Assembly (NCBI RefSeq): GCF_050003625.1
Contig: NC_134397.1
Coordinates: forward strand, 195,507,063-195,571,062
Direction of reading: 5' to 3'
DNA from: Haematobia irritans
Lineage: Eukaryota > Arthropoda > Insecta > Diptera > Muscidae
DNA length: 64,000 nt
The first letter of the stretch is position 1. The number at the start of each line of letters is the position of its first letter. Shown here piece after piece: positions 22,799-34,784 of this stretch. A model generated the notes under the pieces. It searched no databases, was not told the origin of the DNA, and worked only from the letters and a program-made list of their open reading frames with translations. A program made the translations under genes and the position numbers.

Positions 22799-24060
22799 GG
22801 GCAAAGCCCTATAGACTGCAAGATGGTTGGATGTACAGCTGTTTCGGAATTACCACATTCCTCATCAGCATCCTCTACTTGCAGCAAAACTATCAACCAA
22901 TTATCAGAATAAATTCGGGTAATTCACTCAACCCAACGTGAACTACACTTGAACCTCCCGAAAAAGGGTTTGATAGTCGGCTACTGCCTAAACAAATTTG
23001 CCAGCATATCTCTTTTCCTTTGCCAAACTCAAATCATCGATTTGTATGTATTTGGCTGGGTTTGTTTTTGAGCGTGCTTCCTCTATCTTCATTCGTTTTG
23101 TTTGTTATTATTGGCTTCTCTTCAATCGTTATTGTTGTTTTTTTGTTTTTTGATCTCAGCTTAAAGCCATGCATTGACTAAGCTACAAGTGTAGCTTAAC
23201 CAACAGAGGAAAAGTATGCTTGTCAAATTTATTTGGGCAAAGCCCTATAGACTGCAAGATGGTTGGATGTACAGCTGTTTCGGAATTACCACATTCCTCA
23301 TCAGCATCCTCTACTTGCAGCAAAACTATCAACCAATTATCAGAATAAATTCGGGTAATTCACTCAACCCAACGTGAACTACACTTGAACCTCCCGAAAA
23401 AGGGTTTGATAGTCGGCTACTGCCTAAACAAATTTGCCAGCATATCTCTTTTCCTTTGCCAAACTCAAATCATCGATTTGTATGTATTTGGCTGGGTTTG
23501 TTTTTGAGCGTGCTTCCTCTATCTTCATTCGTTTTGTTTGTTATTATTGGCTTCTCTTCAATCGTTATTGTTGTTTTTTTGTTTTTTGATCTCAGCTTAA
23601 AGCCATGCATTGACTAAGCTACAAGTGTAGCTTAACCAACAGAGGAAAAGTATGCTTGTCAAATTTATTTGGGCAAAGCCCTATAGACTGCAAGATGGTT
23701 GGATGTACAGCTGTTTCGGAATTACCACATTCCTCATCAGCATCCTCTACTTGCAGCAAAACTATCAACCAATTATCAGAATAAATTCGGGTAATTCACT
23801 CAACCCAACGTGAACTACACTTGAACCTCCCGAGTTGAGTGAATTACCCGAATTTATTCTGATAATTGATTGATAGTTTTGCTGCAAATAGAGGATGCTG
23901 ATGAGGAATGTGGTAATTCCGAAACAGCTGTACATCCAACCATCTTGCAGTCTGTAGGGCTTTGCCCAAATAAATTTGACAAGCATACTTTTCCTCTGTT
24001 GACTAAGCTACACTTGTAGTTTAGTCAATGCATGGTTTTAAGCTGAGATCAAAAACAACA
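22799..24060. repeat. 436-bp tandem repeat with an inverted partial copy
   Basis: GGGCAAAGCCCTATAGACTG starts units at 22799, 23235 and 23671, exactly 436 bp apart. The first two units look identical. The third stops after about 162 bp, and from about 23834 the sequence returns in reverse complement (AGGGCTTTGCCC at about 23957, AAGCATACTTTTCCTCTGTT after it). The unit also holds a short hairpin, AAGCTACAAGTGTAGCTT. No protein is encoded. The next 29-bp units resume at 24064. Confidence 0.92.
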
Positions 24061-24285
24061 ATAAACATTTTATTTCTATAAAAAATTTTGTCAAAATTTT
24101 TGTTCTATACAAAATTTTGTCAACATTTTATTTCTATAGAAAATGTTGTCAACATTTTTTTTTCTGCAAAATCTAATCAAACATTAAAATATCTATCATT
24201 TTTGATAGAGTTCTACAAAATGTGGCAACCGTGGTTGGATCCCACACAATTTGTCAATCGCTCAACAGAAGACTCGTGTTGTTTG

Positions 24286-24830
24286 GTCGAAAGGAATGCT
24301 CTGAAAATATGATCGCGGTGCTTCAAAAAACGTCTATGATATCAGCAAAGGTCATGAATCGATTTACGTGTATGAGGCCGAAAGTAAGGATCTTTACTAG
24401 TTTGAGACTTTGTCCAAACCCTGGCCGAAGGCAATCCACCCTTGTACTTTCTGGCCAAAATTTTTACAGAATACCTAACTACGCAACGTACTTGAAATTT
24501 AAGCGTTTTGGTGAGGTGCCAGTAAAGTGCAGTTAAGCCAAGTATATAACAGTTGACTGTATGGGTGTTTCAAGATGAGCCAAATCCAACAAACATTGCT
24601 CACGTACGAAGCACTTCCAAGCAAATGATCGCCTGGGAGCTATCATACAAACAACTGCATTTTTGAGCACTCAAAATATCAAGTTCAATGTTTGTCGACA
24701 CAAAAAAAAAAACAGTTGATGCGTTCAGAATGCATGTTTAGGAAATACCTAAATCAGAGGGACAAAACGTTCAATTGGTTCAAAAGCATACAAAATGTAG
24801 AGATCTTAATGGGGAATATTTTGAGAAACA
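24286..24830 (+). pseudogene. Mariner-type transposase relic (catalytic part)
   Basis: In shifting frames the sequence reads KYDRGASKNVYDISAKGHES, then IYVYEAESK, FKMSQIQQTLLTYEALPSKQ and, near 24720-24820, DAFRMHV, EIPKSEGQNVQL and DLNGEYFEKQ. These match in order the catalytic and C-terminal blocks of fly mariner transposases (GDESWIYAYEPESK ... DLNGEYFEKQ). The DES of the first catalytic block has become HES. Several stops make it dead. Confidence 0.75.
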
Positions 24831-25321
24831 ATAAATCGATTTTCAATGATAAATATTGGGTTTTGTTATCTAAACCCTAAATGTAAAAGGCAAACCTCGT
24901 AATAAGTTCGAAAAAAGCCGTGAAATTCAGAATATTAAATATTCACGTTTGTGGATTTGTCGTAAATAGGGTAAATATAATTGTAGTGGATATCCGAATA
25001 TGGTTGTGTATTCAATTCACTATAAATTATACTCTCCTACTTTGTGGAGAGTTCGAGTGATTTATTTTTGTAAATATGGCCATCGTAAAAATCAGAAAAT
25101 ATTTGTTCATAATTATCCATTTTCTTTTTATAAAAAAAGAGAAACACACGCCAACTTTTTATTTAACTTTTTATCTAGTATTAATGCAATTATAATAACA
25201 CTATTCTTCAGTTTTGTTTTTATATTCTTTATTTTCTTCTTGCATTTTATTTTTTGTTATATACTCTTAACTTGAAACTTATCTCATATTTTATTTCGTA
25301 AATATTTTTAAACTTATATAG
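24831..25321. other. End of intron before accessory-domain exon
   Basis: AT-rich sequence. The frame at 25000-25275 is Phe/Ile-rich low complexity and not credible as a gene. It ends in a weak pyrimidine tract and the acceptor ATAGCAG. Confidence 0.5.
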
Positions 25322-25324
25322 CAG

Positions 25325-25634
25325 GTGCTGGGGATGATGAATGTGAGGGTACCAAAAATGAGGATAATACCCAAATATTTGTTATGAATAACTATTTTGG
25401 CATTGGTCTTGATGCCGATCTCTGTCTGGACTTTCATAATGCTCGCATGGAGAATCCTTTTAAATTTAATTCGCGTCTCCACAACAAGGGTGTCTATGTC
25501 AAAATGGGTTTGCGTAAGATGATGGGTGGCCGTAAGTGTACAAAGGATTTACAAAAGGAGTTACATTTGGAGGTCGATGGTAAAATTGTCGATTTACCAC
25601 CATGCGAGGGAATTATTATTCTCAATATATTGAG
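25325..25634 (+). CDS. Dgk-theta: DGK-theta exon: accessory domain, first part
   Basis: The exon reads GAGDDECEGTKNEDNTQIFV, MNNYFGIGLDADLCLDFHNA, RLHNKGVYVKMGLRKMMGGR and VDGKIVDLPPCEGIIILNIL, ending TTGAG|GTGAGT. MNNYFGIG(L/I)DA and HNKGVYV are signature blocks of the DGK accessory domain. The acceptor is a tandem NAGNAG (ATAGCAG), so the exon may start at 25322 or 25325, adding or omitting one alanine. The upstream intron is about 13.6 kb. Confidence 0.94.
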
Positions 25635-25761
25635 GTGAGTTGGAATATCGTTGAAGTTTTATTTTGAAATTTAATTGTGGAATTAATTTAGAAATATTTG
25701 TTAAATCATTATTATTTACTAAATTAATTATTTTGAAATATTTTATTTTTATTCAAATTAG

Positions 25762-25918
25762 CTGGGGCAGTGGTGCCAATCCCTGGGGTCCCGATAAGGA
25801 TGACCGTTTCTCAACACCAAACCACTACGATGGTTTGCTTGAAATTGTCGGCGTTACTGGAGTAGTGCATTTGGGTCAAATTCAATCGGGTATACGATAC
25901 GCTAATCGTATAGCACAG
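25762..25918 (+). CDS. Dgk-theta: DGK-theta exon: accessory domain, second part
   Basis: After the acceptor AAATTAG the exon reads SWGSGANPWGPDKDDRFSTP, NHYDGLLEIVGVTGVVHLGQ, then IQSGIRYANRIAQ, with donor CACAG|GTAAGT at phase 0. SWGSGA and DGLLE(I/V)VGV are conserved in DGK accessory domains. The preceding intron is only 127 bp. Confidence 0.95.
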
Positions 25919-26253
25919 GTAAGTGTGTGAGGAGAAAATGAGTCAACGAAGACTTACTGCATTGTAAAATTTTGGTATATAGGAAAAAAGCCATGCTAAA
26001 TATAATTTATTTTTATTGAAAAAAAAAAAAATATTTTGTTGCGATTTACCTTTCACCAAGTACAAGTCAAAAAGTTTAATAAAATAAAAGTGGATATGAA
26101 CTTCAATGTATACTAAGGCGGAGTAAAATATTCGTAAGATTCCCAAAAATTGTAAGAAAGTGGTCATGATTTGGCGCCAATAGTTTGTTTCTGGTGTAAT
26201 TTCATAAATGCTAGTTAAAAAATATACTAAGTCATTACATTTTTCTTATCTTA

Positions 26254-26492
26254 CACCCAGAGAAGGAATATGCTCACCTCAAAAAGAGCAAAATGTTATT
26301 TTTGGGTGGTGACCATGTAACATGGTTTTCGCAACCATGTTATTTTCTCGGAAATCATGTATCTGATTTGACAAGCAGGTTATATTTGACGAGAAAAACA
26401 TTTTATTGACAAACATGTTACATGGTCACCATACAAAAATAACATTTTGCTCTTGAAACATGTTTGAGGTGATCATATTCCTTCTCTGCGTG
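26254..26492. mobile_element. Palindromic MITE family P, best copy
   Basis: The ends are CACCCAGAGAAGGAATATG and CATATTCCTTCTCTGCGTG, flanked by TA at 26252-26253 and 26493-26494. The arms also pair through ATGTAACATGG / CATGTTACATGGT and GAGCAAAATGTTATTTTTG. At 239 bp and nearly fully palindromic it would fold into one long hairpin. The stretch 26495-27100 holds nothing else recognisable. Confidence 0.9.
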
Positions 26493-27105
26493 TAGCGAAG
26501 CATTGTAGATATCTCAAAGAGTGGAGTTCAATTTAGTTAAATTTTCGCACGAGGTAGTTAATTTTGTTTTCTGATTTTTGCAAAGGGCAACTATTCGAAA
26601 TTTCGAAAATTTTACTCTCGACTTTCTGATTATTGACAAGTCGTCGTTTGATGTAATTACCCTTTCGACATTTTTTTGAGTTCTGTAAAATTAAAAAATG
26701 GAAAATGGTTGTATCCAGAGTTATCGTTTAGTGATAAAGAGTGACAGAAAATTTGTCATTCGCAACAAACGATGGTTCAATCTTTTATATAAAAAAAATA
26801 TATATATTAAATGGATTTTTTAGGAAAAATTTAAGACACATTTTTTCTAAATTAACCAAAAAATCATTTGATCTCCATGTCATCGAAAACTAATCCTTGA
26901 AATTAACAGTTAAGGGAGAAACCGGTTACTTAAGATAGAAAAACATACACATATTTTTAAGCTGAAAATTTTTAACTTTAAATATTAATATGTCGGTATA
27001 TAAGTCACCGATCACATCCATAAATTTAATGGGATTTGAAGTAATAACTTATAAAACTTTATATTATAAATAGAATTAAATACAAAATGTCACAAAATTT
27101 TTTTG

Positions 27106-30100
27106 CCACCTTTGTCAAAATTTTATTTCTATAGAAAATTTTGTCAAAATTTTATTTCTATAGAAATTTTGTCAAAATGTTATTTCTATAGAAAATTTTG
27201 TCAAAATTTTATTTCTAAGGAAGTTTTCTTAAAATATTATTCCTATAGAAAATTTTATCAACATTTTATTTCTATAGAAAATATGGGAAAATATTTACAG
27301 TAGAATTCGGTTATAGCGACCGCCAAGGGACCGAAATTATACGTCGTTATAACCGAACGTCGTTGTATCCAAATAAGTGTACACAATATTTTTAAGTTTT
27401 TTTTTTTTTGTATCATGTATATTCATATTTATTGAGATTGGAAATAGTTTAGAATCGTCGTTTGTTTTCTATTTACAAGAATTTCTTTTAATAATTTACT
27501 TTTACTAATTTCAACGGAACTATATAAACTCTCTGATAAATCAGAACCCCCAAATCGTAAATACTATTTTAAAGTGTGAACCGCACTCAAGGTTTCTGTC
27601 CTAGTTGGAATTTTGATTGGCTGATCTTCGTCATCTGGTTCATTATCGCTGTGAGTTTCATCATTTTCTTTTGTGTTCTCCACTATTTCTCTCAATGAAG
27701 GATGTCACGACGTTGTCATCGATATTTACGAAATCATCTCAGTCCTGGTTTGAACTCGAACTCATCCCAAACTTGTTTCAATATTTCTTCTTTGTCATTT
27801 GCACCTCTATTTGGGATAGTCGAAAACAAATTCTGTGATTCCCCGCAGTATATGTTTCTTTATTTAGTGTTGGCTGACGACAAAAAATGGAATGAAAAAA
27901 TAAAAATTAGTACATAGAACTTACATCGTCGTTATAACCGAATGTCCATTCCAAAGCAGACGTGCAAATTGGTCGTTAAAAGCAGATGGTCGCTAAAACC
28001 GGAGTCGTTCTAAGCGAATGCTTGCGCATGTACAAACTATTAAGAACCAAACTTGCTTTGAAAATCCGTCGTTATAAACGGATGGTCGTTATAACCGAGG
28101 TCGCTATAAATGAATTCTACTGTATTTCTATTTGAAATTTTGTCAAAATTTGATTTCTATAGAAAATTTTCTCAAATTTTTATTTCTATAGACAATTTTG
28201 TCAAAATTTTATTTCTATAGAAAATTTGGTCAAAATTTTATTTCTAAAGAAAATTTTATCAAAAAAGTTTATTTCCATAGAAAATTTTGTCAAAATTTTA
28301 TTCCTATAGAAAATTTTATCAAAATTTTATTTCTATAGAAAATTTTATCAAAATTTTGTTTCTATAGAAAATTTGGGAAAATATTTATTTCTATTGAACA
28401 TTTTGTCAAAATTTTATTTCTACAGAAAAATTTTCTCAAAATTTTATTTTTAGAGAAAATTTTGTCAAAATTTTATTTCTTTAGAAAAATTTGTCAAAAC
28501 TTTATTTCTATAGAAAATTTTGTCAAAATTTTATTTCTATAGAAAATTTTGTCAAAATTTTATTTCTAAAGAAAATTTTATCAAAAAATTTTATTTCTGT
28601 AGAAAAATTTGTCAAAATTTTATTTCTATAGAAAATTTTATCAAAATTTTATTCCTATAGAACATTTTATTTCTATAGAAAATTGTATCAAAATTTTATT
28701 TTTATAGAAAATTTAAAATTTTATTCCTATAGAAAATTTTATCAACATTTTATTTCTATAGAAAATATGGGAAAATATTTATTTCTATTTGAAATTTTGT
28801 CAAAATTTGATTTCTATAGAAAATTTTCTCAAATTTTTATTTCTATAGACAATTTTGTCAAAATTTTATTTCTATAGAAAATTTTGTCAACATTTTATTC
28901 CTATAGAAAATTTTATCAAAATTTTATTTCTATAGAAAATTTTATCAAAATCTATAGAAAATTTTGTCAAAATTTTATTTCTATAGAAAATTTTGTCAAA
29001 ATTTAATTTCTATAGATAATTTTGTCAAAATTTTATTTCTATAGAAAATTTTGTCAAAATGTTATTTCCATAGAAAATTTTTTTCAAAATTTTATTTCTA
29101 AAGAAAATTTTATTTCTATAGAAAATTTTGTCAAAATGTTATTTCTATAGAAAATTTTGTCAAATTTTTATTTCTATAGAAAATTTTGTCAAAATTTTAT
29201 TTTTATAGAAAATTGTGTCAAAATTTTATTTCTATAGAAAATTTGGTCAAAATTTTATTTCTAAAGAAAATTTTATCAAAAAAGTTTATTTCCATAGAAA
29301 ATTTTGTCAAAATTTTATTCCTATAGAAAATTTTATCAAAATTTTATTTCTATAGAAAATTTTATCAAAATTTTGTTTCTATAGAAAATTTGGGAAAATA
29401 TTTATTTCTATTGAACATTTTGTCAAAATTTTATTTCTACAGAAAAATTTTCTCAAAATTTTATTTTTAGAGAAAATTTTGTCAAAATTTTATTTCTTTA
29501 GAAAAATTTGTCAAAACTTTATTTCTATAGAAAATTTTGTCAAAATTTTATTTCTATAGAAAATTTTGTCAAAATTTTATTTCTAAAGAAAATTTTATCA
29601 AAAAATTTTATTTCTGTAGAAAAATTTGTCAAAATTTTATTTCTGTAGAAAATTTTATCAAAATTTTATTCCTATAGAACATTTTATTTCTATAGAAAAT
29701 TGTATCAAAATTTTATTTTTATAGAAAATTTAAAATTTTATTCCTATAGAAAATTTAATCAACATTTTATTTCTATAGAAAATATGGGAAAATATTTATT
29801 TCTATTTGAAATTTTGTCAAAATTTGATTTCTATAGAAAATTTTCTCAAATTTTTATTTCTATAGACAATTTTGTCAAAATTTTATTTCTATAGAAAATT
29901 TGGTCAAAATTTTATTTCTAAAGAAAATTTTATCAAAAAAGTTTATTTCCATAGAAAATTTTGTCAACATTTTATTCCTATAGAAAATTTTATCAAAATT
30001 TTATTTCTATAGAAAATTTTATCAAAATCTATAGAAAATTTTGTCAAAATTTTATTTCTATAGAAAATTTTGTCAAAATTTAATTTCTATAGATAATTTT

Positions 30101-32760
30101 GTCAAAATTTTATTTCTATAGAAAATTTTGTCAAAATGTTATTTCCATAGAAAATTTTTTTCAAAATTTTATTTCTAAAGAAAATTTTATTTCTATAGAA
30201 AATTTTGTCAAAATGTTATTTCTATAGAAAATTTTGTCAAATTTTTATTTCTATAGAAAATTTTGTCAAAATTTTATTTTTATAGAAAATTGTGTCAAAA
30301 TTTTATTTCTATAGAAAATTTGGTCAAAATTTTATTTCTAAAGAAAATTTTATCAAAAAAGTTTATTTCCATAGAAAATTTTGTCAAAATTTTATTCCTA
30401 TAGAAAATTTTATCAAAATTTTATTTCTATAGAAAATTTTATCAAAATTTTGTTTCTATAGAAAATTTGGGAAAATATTTATTTCTATTGAACATTTTGT
30501 CAAAATTTTATTTCTACAGAAAAATTTTCTCAAAATTTTATTTTTAGAGAAAATTTTGTCAAAATTTTATTTCTTTAGAAAAATTTGTCAAAACTTTATT
30601 TCTATAGAAAATTTTGTCAAAATTTTATTTCTATAGAAAATTTTGTCAAAATTTTATTTCTAAAGAAAATTTTATCAAAAAATTTTATTTCTGTAGAAAA
30701 ATTTGTCAAAATTTTATTTCTATAGAAAATTTTATCAAAATTTTATTCCTATAGAACATTTTATTTCTATAGAAAATTGTATCAAAATTTTATTTTTATA
30801 GAAAATTTTGTCAAATTTTATTTCTATCGAAAAATTTTTCAGAATTTTATTTCTATAGAAAATTGTGTCAAAATTTTATTTCTATAGAAAATTTTGTCAA
30901 AATTTTATTTCTTTAGAAAATTTTGTCAAAATTTTATGTCTATAGAAAAATCTGTCATCATTTTATTTCGAAAATGTCATTTGTGAAATATTTTTTTCTC
31001 ATTTTCAAGAGAAAAATATCAGATATAACATATAATTTTAGAATCTGTTTAGATTTATTCGACTTTGATACCTTTGTCAAAATTTTATTTCTAAAGAAAA
31101 TTTTATCAAAAAATTTTATTTCTATAGAAAATTTTGTCAACATTTTATTTCTATAGAAAATTTTCTCAAAACTTTATTCCTATAGAAAATTTTATCAAAA
31201 TTTTATTTCTATAGAAAATTTTATCAAAATTTTATTTATATAGAAAATTTGGGAAAATATTTATTTCTATTGAAAATTTTTTCAAAATTTTTATTTCTAC
31301 AGAAAAGTTTTCTCAAAATTTTATTTCGATAGAAAATTTTCTCAAAATTTTATTTTTATAGAAAATTTTGTCAAAATTTTATTTCTATAGAAAATTTTGT
31401 ACAAATTTTATTTCTATAGAAAATGTTATTCTAAAGAAAATTTTATTTCTAAAGAAAATTTTGTCAAATTTTTATTTCTATAGAAAATTTTGTCAAAATG
31501 TTATTTCTCTAGAAAATTTTTGTTAAAATTTTATTTTTATAGAAAATTTTGTCAAAATTTTATTTCTATAGAAAATTTTGTCACAATTTTATTTCTATAG
31601 AAAATTTTGCCCAAATTTTATTTTTATAGAAAATTTTGTCAACATTTTATTTCTATAGAAAATTTTGTCAAAATTTTATTTCTATAGAAAATTTTGTCAA
31701 AATTTTGTTTCTAAAGAAAATTTTGTCAAAATGTTATTTCTATAAAATTTTTTTTTCAAAATTTTATTTCTAAAGAAAATTTTATCAAAAAATTTTATTT
31801 CTATAGAAAATTTTGTCAAAATGTTATTTCTATAGAAAATTTTGTCAAAATTTTATTTCTAAAGAAAATTTTTTCAAAATTTTATTTCTATAGAAAATTT
31901 AGTCAAAATTTTATTTCTATAGAAAATTGTGTCAAAATTTTATTTCTATAGAAAATTTTGTCAAAAATGTATTTCTATAGAAGATTTTCTCAAAATTTTA
32001 TTCCTATAGAAAATTTTCTCAAAATTGTATATCTATAGAAAATTTTCTCAAAATTTTATATCTATAGACAATTTTGTCAAAATTTTATTTCTATAAAAAG
32101 TTTTGTCAAAATTTAATTTCTATAGAAAATTTTGTCAAAATTTTATTTCTATAGAAAATTTTGTCAAAATTTAATTTCTATAGATAATGTTGTCAAAATT
32201 TTATTTCTATAGAAAATTTTGTCAAAATGTTATTTCCATAGAAAATTTTTTTCAAAATTTTATTTCTAAAGAAAATTTTATCAAAAAATTTTATTTCTAT
32301 AGAAAATTTTATCAAAATGTTATTTCTATAGAAAATTTTGTCAAAATGTTATTTCTATAGAAAATTTTGTCAAATTTTTATTTCTATAGAAAATTTTGTC
32401 AAAATTTTATTTTTATAGAAAATTGTGTCAAAATTTTATTTCTATAGAAAATTGTGTCAAAATTTTATTTCTATAAAAATTTTATCAAAAAATTTTATTT
32501 CTATAGAAAATTTTGTCAAAATTTTATTTCTATAGGAAATTTTCTCAAAATTTTATTCCTATACAAAATTTTATCAAAATTTAATTTCTATAGAAAATTT
32601 TGTCAAAATTTTATTTCTATAGAAAATTTTGTCAAAATTTTATTTCTATTGAAAATTTTGTCAAAATTTTATTACTATAGAAAATTTTGTCAAAATTATA
32701 TTTCCATAAAAATTTTTTTCAATTTTTTTTTTCTATAGGAAAATTTGTCATCATTTTCGA
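27106..32760 (+). repeat. Large 29-bp minisatellite array with ~1-kb higher-order copies
   Basis: About 4.8 kb of 29-bp units plus an 825-bp transposon. Rare variants repeat at long range: AAAAAAGTTTATTTCCATAG at about 28264, 29280, 29936 and 30356, and AATATGGGAAAATATTTA-TTTC near 27283, 28765 and 29782 (1017 bp between the last two). Two frames, at 28683 and 29700, encode almost identical 64-residue strings. The array ends at a degraded unit near 32760, followed by a Tc1-like relic. Confidence 0.93.
27298..28122 (-). mobile_element. Pogo/Tigger-like element, internally deleted
   Basis: The terminal repeats are CAGTAGAATTCGGTTATAGC and its counterpart GTCGCTATAAATGAATTCTA-CTG, flanked by TA at 27296-27297 and 28123-28124. 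On the - strand the remains read VTSFIEREIVENTKENDETH, SAVHTLKYYLRFG and NRKQTTILNYFQ. These resemble the C-terminal tail of pogo/Tigger (CENP-B-like) transposases, which often end KQTTIDSFF. The DNA-binding and catalytic regions are missing. The same flanking text occurs uninterrupted at 28765 and 29782, which gives the empty site. Confidence 0.88.
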
Positions 32761-32859
32761 AAATGTCATTTGTGATATATTTATTTTTATTTTCAAAAGA
32801 GAAATATCAGATATATAGCATATAATTTTAGAATCTGTTTAGATTTATTCGAATTTGAT

Positions 32860-33095
32860 ACCTTGGGCACGAATGGCCTTGAAAAAGTCGACAAAGCCAT
32901 CCCACTCTGGTAGAAATGAAGCGAGAAACCTTCTGTTTTAACCCATTCGGGCTTGACGCATGCTGAGTGTTGCTAAGTCCTGGTGGAATATTCTTTGTCT
33001 GCGGCCGAAATGTTTTTCTGCATAGTGCTTCAATACTATCTTTAGGGCATTTTCCCGATAATACCAATTATACCGGTATGAAGTGATCGTCAACA
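32860..33095 (-). pseudogene. Tc1-like transposase relic, short
   Basis: The - strand frame reads MVLSGKCPKDSIEALCRKTF, NGLKQKVSRFIST and GWLCRLFQGHSCP. It corresponds to the central catalytic stretch in the relic at 9380-10038 (ALKP..KHF ... NQEWLK..VPRFIS). It is too short and altered to function. Confidence 0.6.
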
Positions 33096-33172
33096 TACAA
33101 ATGTCTCGATAGGGAACATTTGTTGTGAACGGGCCCCTATTTTTTTTTCGTTTTCTATGACACCTATTAAAG

Positions 33173-33517
33173 ATGAGTAGTATACATCAAGTCATTGAAC
33201 AGACAACGTCATATTTTTTCATCGTGTTAAAAATGTCGAATTTTGAAAGTGATGTTTTGCGGAAAGCATTAATTTTTTGTTTTCATTTGAATAAACGTGC
33301 TGCAGAGTCGCATCGAATGCATGTCGAGGCATATGGTGATCATGCTCTATCAGAAGTAACATGCGAAAGATGGTTTCAACGGTTGAGAAATAATGATCTT
33401 GATGTGAGAAATGAAGACGTAACCGTCAAAATATGGATCTGGATTCCACAGAAAGATCACAAGATTTCCTTTGATCTAATGTCAAATCGCCCTATATTTT
33501 GGGAGAAAAATCATTAG
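33173..33517 (+). pseudogene. Mariner transposase N-terminal relic
   Basis: The frame contains MSNFESDVLRKALIFCFHLN, KRAAESHRMHVEAYGDHA and SEVTCERWFQRLRNNDLDV. This is the helix-turn-helix start of a mariner-type transposase (ALI(F)..HLKK.AAES.R...EAYG.HA.SE..C.RWFQ). After NEDV the match is lost. The type differs from the relic at 3240-3590. Confidence 0.8.
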
Positions 33518-33772
33518 TGCCAATTTAGGACCATATTAACCTTTTAGTAGTTATTACTTACAAATTTTGAGAATCGTGTGAAGATGTTCATCTCTTTTAG
33601 TTTACATTGAACTTATTTGTAGGCTATAAAATGTTATACCCACTATCAGTTTATAAACTTTTTGAAGCATACTTGGGATAAGGAAAACTCCGATTTTTAA
33701 AAATAAATATAAAGAAATTAAATAAAATTCTAAATAAATATTTATCTCTCTCTCTCTCTCTCTATTAAACAG

Positions 33773-33880
33773 GGTGGCCATATAAAAATGCATTTACATT
33801 CGGATTTACCTGTACAAGTTGATGGTGAACCATGGGTACAATGCTCTGGTGATATTGTCGTTTTAAAATCTGCTCTAAGG
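33773..33880 (+). CDS. Dgk-theta: DGK-theta exon: accessory domain end (108 nt)
   Basis: The exon reads GGHIKMHLHSDLPVQVDGEP, then WVQCSGDIVVLKSALR, with phase 0 at both ends and donor CTAAGG|GTAAGT. PVQVDGEPW is one of the most conserved DGK accessory-domain strings. It is exactly 36 codons, so skipping would keep the frame. The acceptor's pyrimidine tract is a (CT)n microsatellite at about 33744-33763. The exon lies between two long oppositely oriented arrays of the 29-bp repeat (27.1-32.8 and 34.8-38.0 kb). Confidence 0.95.
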
Positions 33881-34780
33881 GTAAGTTGCAATAGCCCAAA
33901 TTCATAAAATGTCTCTTCAATTCCCTAAAACGATTCGTCTATCTAAAATATTCACTTGATCCATTGTTCAGTTTTTGTGTTTTGCACGTTTTTCTAGCAT
34001 GTTTCCCAGTGATTTCAAGTGAAAACCAAAACTAATCTAGTTTTCAATGAATACTCTTTTAGAATTTCTGGCTTTTTAATATTAATTTGAATTTTATTCA
34101 ATTAATTTTGTTACATTACAAATCAAATTTCCATCAAATAACACACCTAGAAAAACTAGATAATTTCAATTAATTTCGTTTTAACACTGCTTCTACGCAT
34201 TGTTTTTTTTGTTTATATTAATCTGGTATAATTTTATTAGAAATTTTTAATTTATTAATTACCTTCGTTAATCATCACTATGAAAACATATGCAAAACAA
34301 ACAACTACATCAGATAATAAAACAGAAATTAACAAGATCAGACATGACAGTAAACAACAAAAAAATTACGAAAATTCCAATACATTGATGTAATGTATGT
34401 TTTAATTGCCAAGGTGTATTTTAATGTTTTAAATTTCCCCCTTAATTATTTAAGAGAATAATTATATTATATATACAAAAGTAATAATATATTGAAATTA
34501 TTTTACATGGAAAATATAATTAGACACAATATTGTATCGATTGAAAAATTATGAGAAGTTGTTAATAATTATTTTGAAATATCATATTTTTTACTACCAT
34601 AACTACCACGATTGGGCAATTTTTTTACGAAAAACATAAAGTTTAGAAAGCCTCAGAACAAAACACATACGTGGAAGTTAGTCTAGTCTTACAAATGGAT
34701 ATAAATCAAACAAGTTTGTTAATCAATGCTATATCCATCATAAATTCAGGCAAACTTGTCTATAGAAATACAATTGTTAA
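33881..34780. other. AT-rich intron, no recognised feature
   Basis: No repeat family or exon was recognised between the donor at 33881 and the start of the inverted array. Confidence 0.5.
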
Positions 34781-34784
34781 AAAA

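Noticed and set aside
24222..24536. A 104-codon + strand gene
   Set aside because: It is one frame across a decayed mariner catalytic region. The matching blocks lie in other frames.
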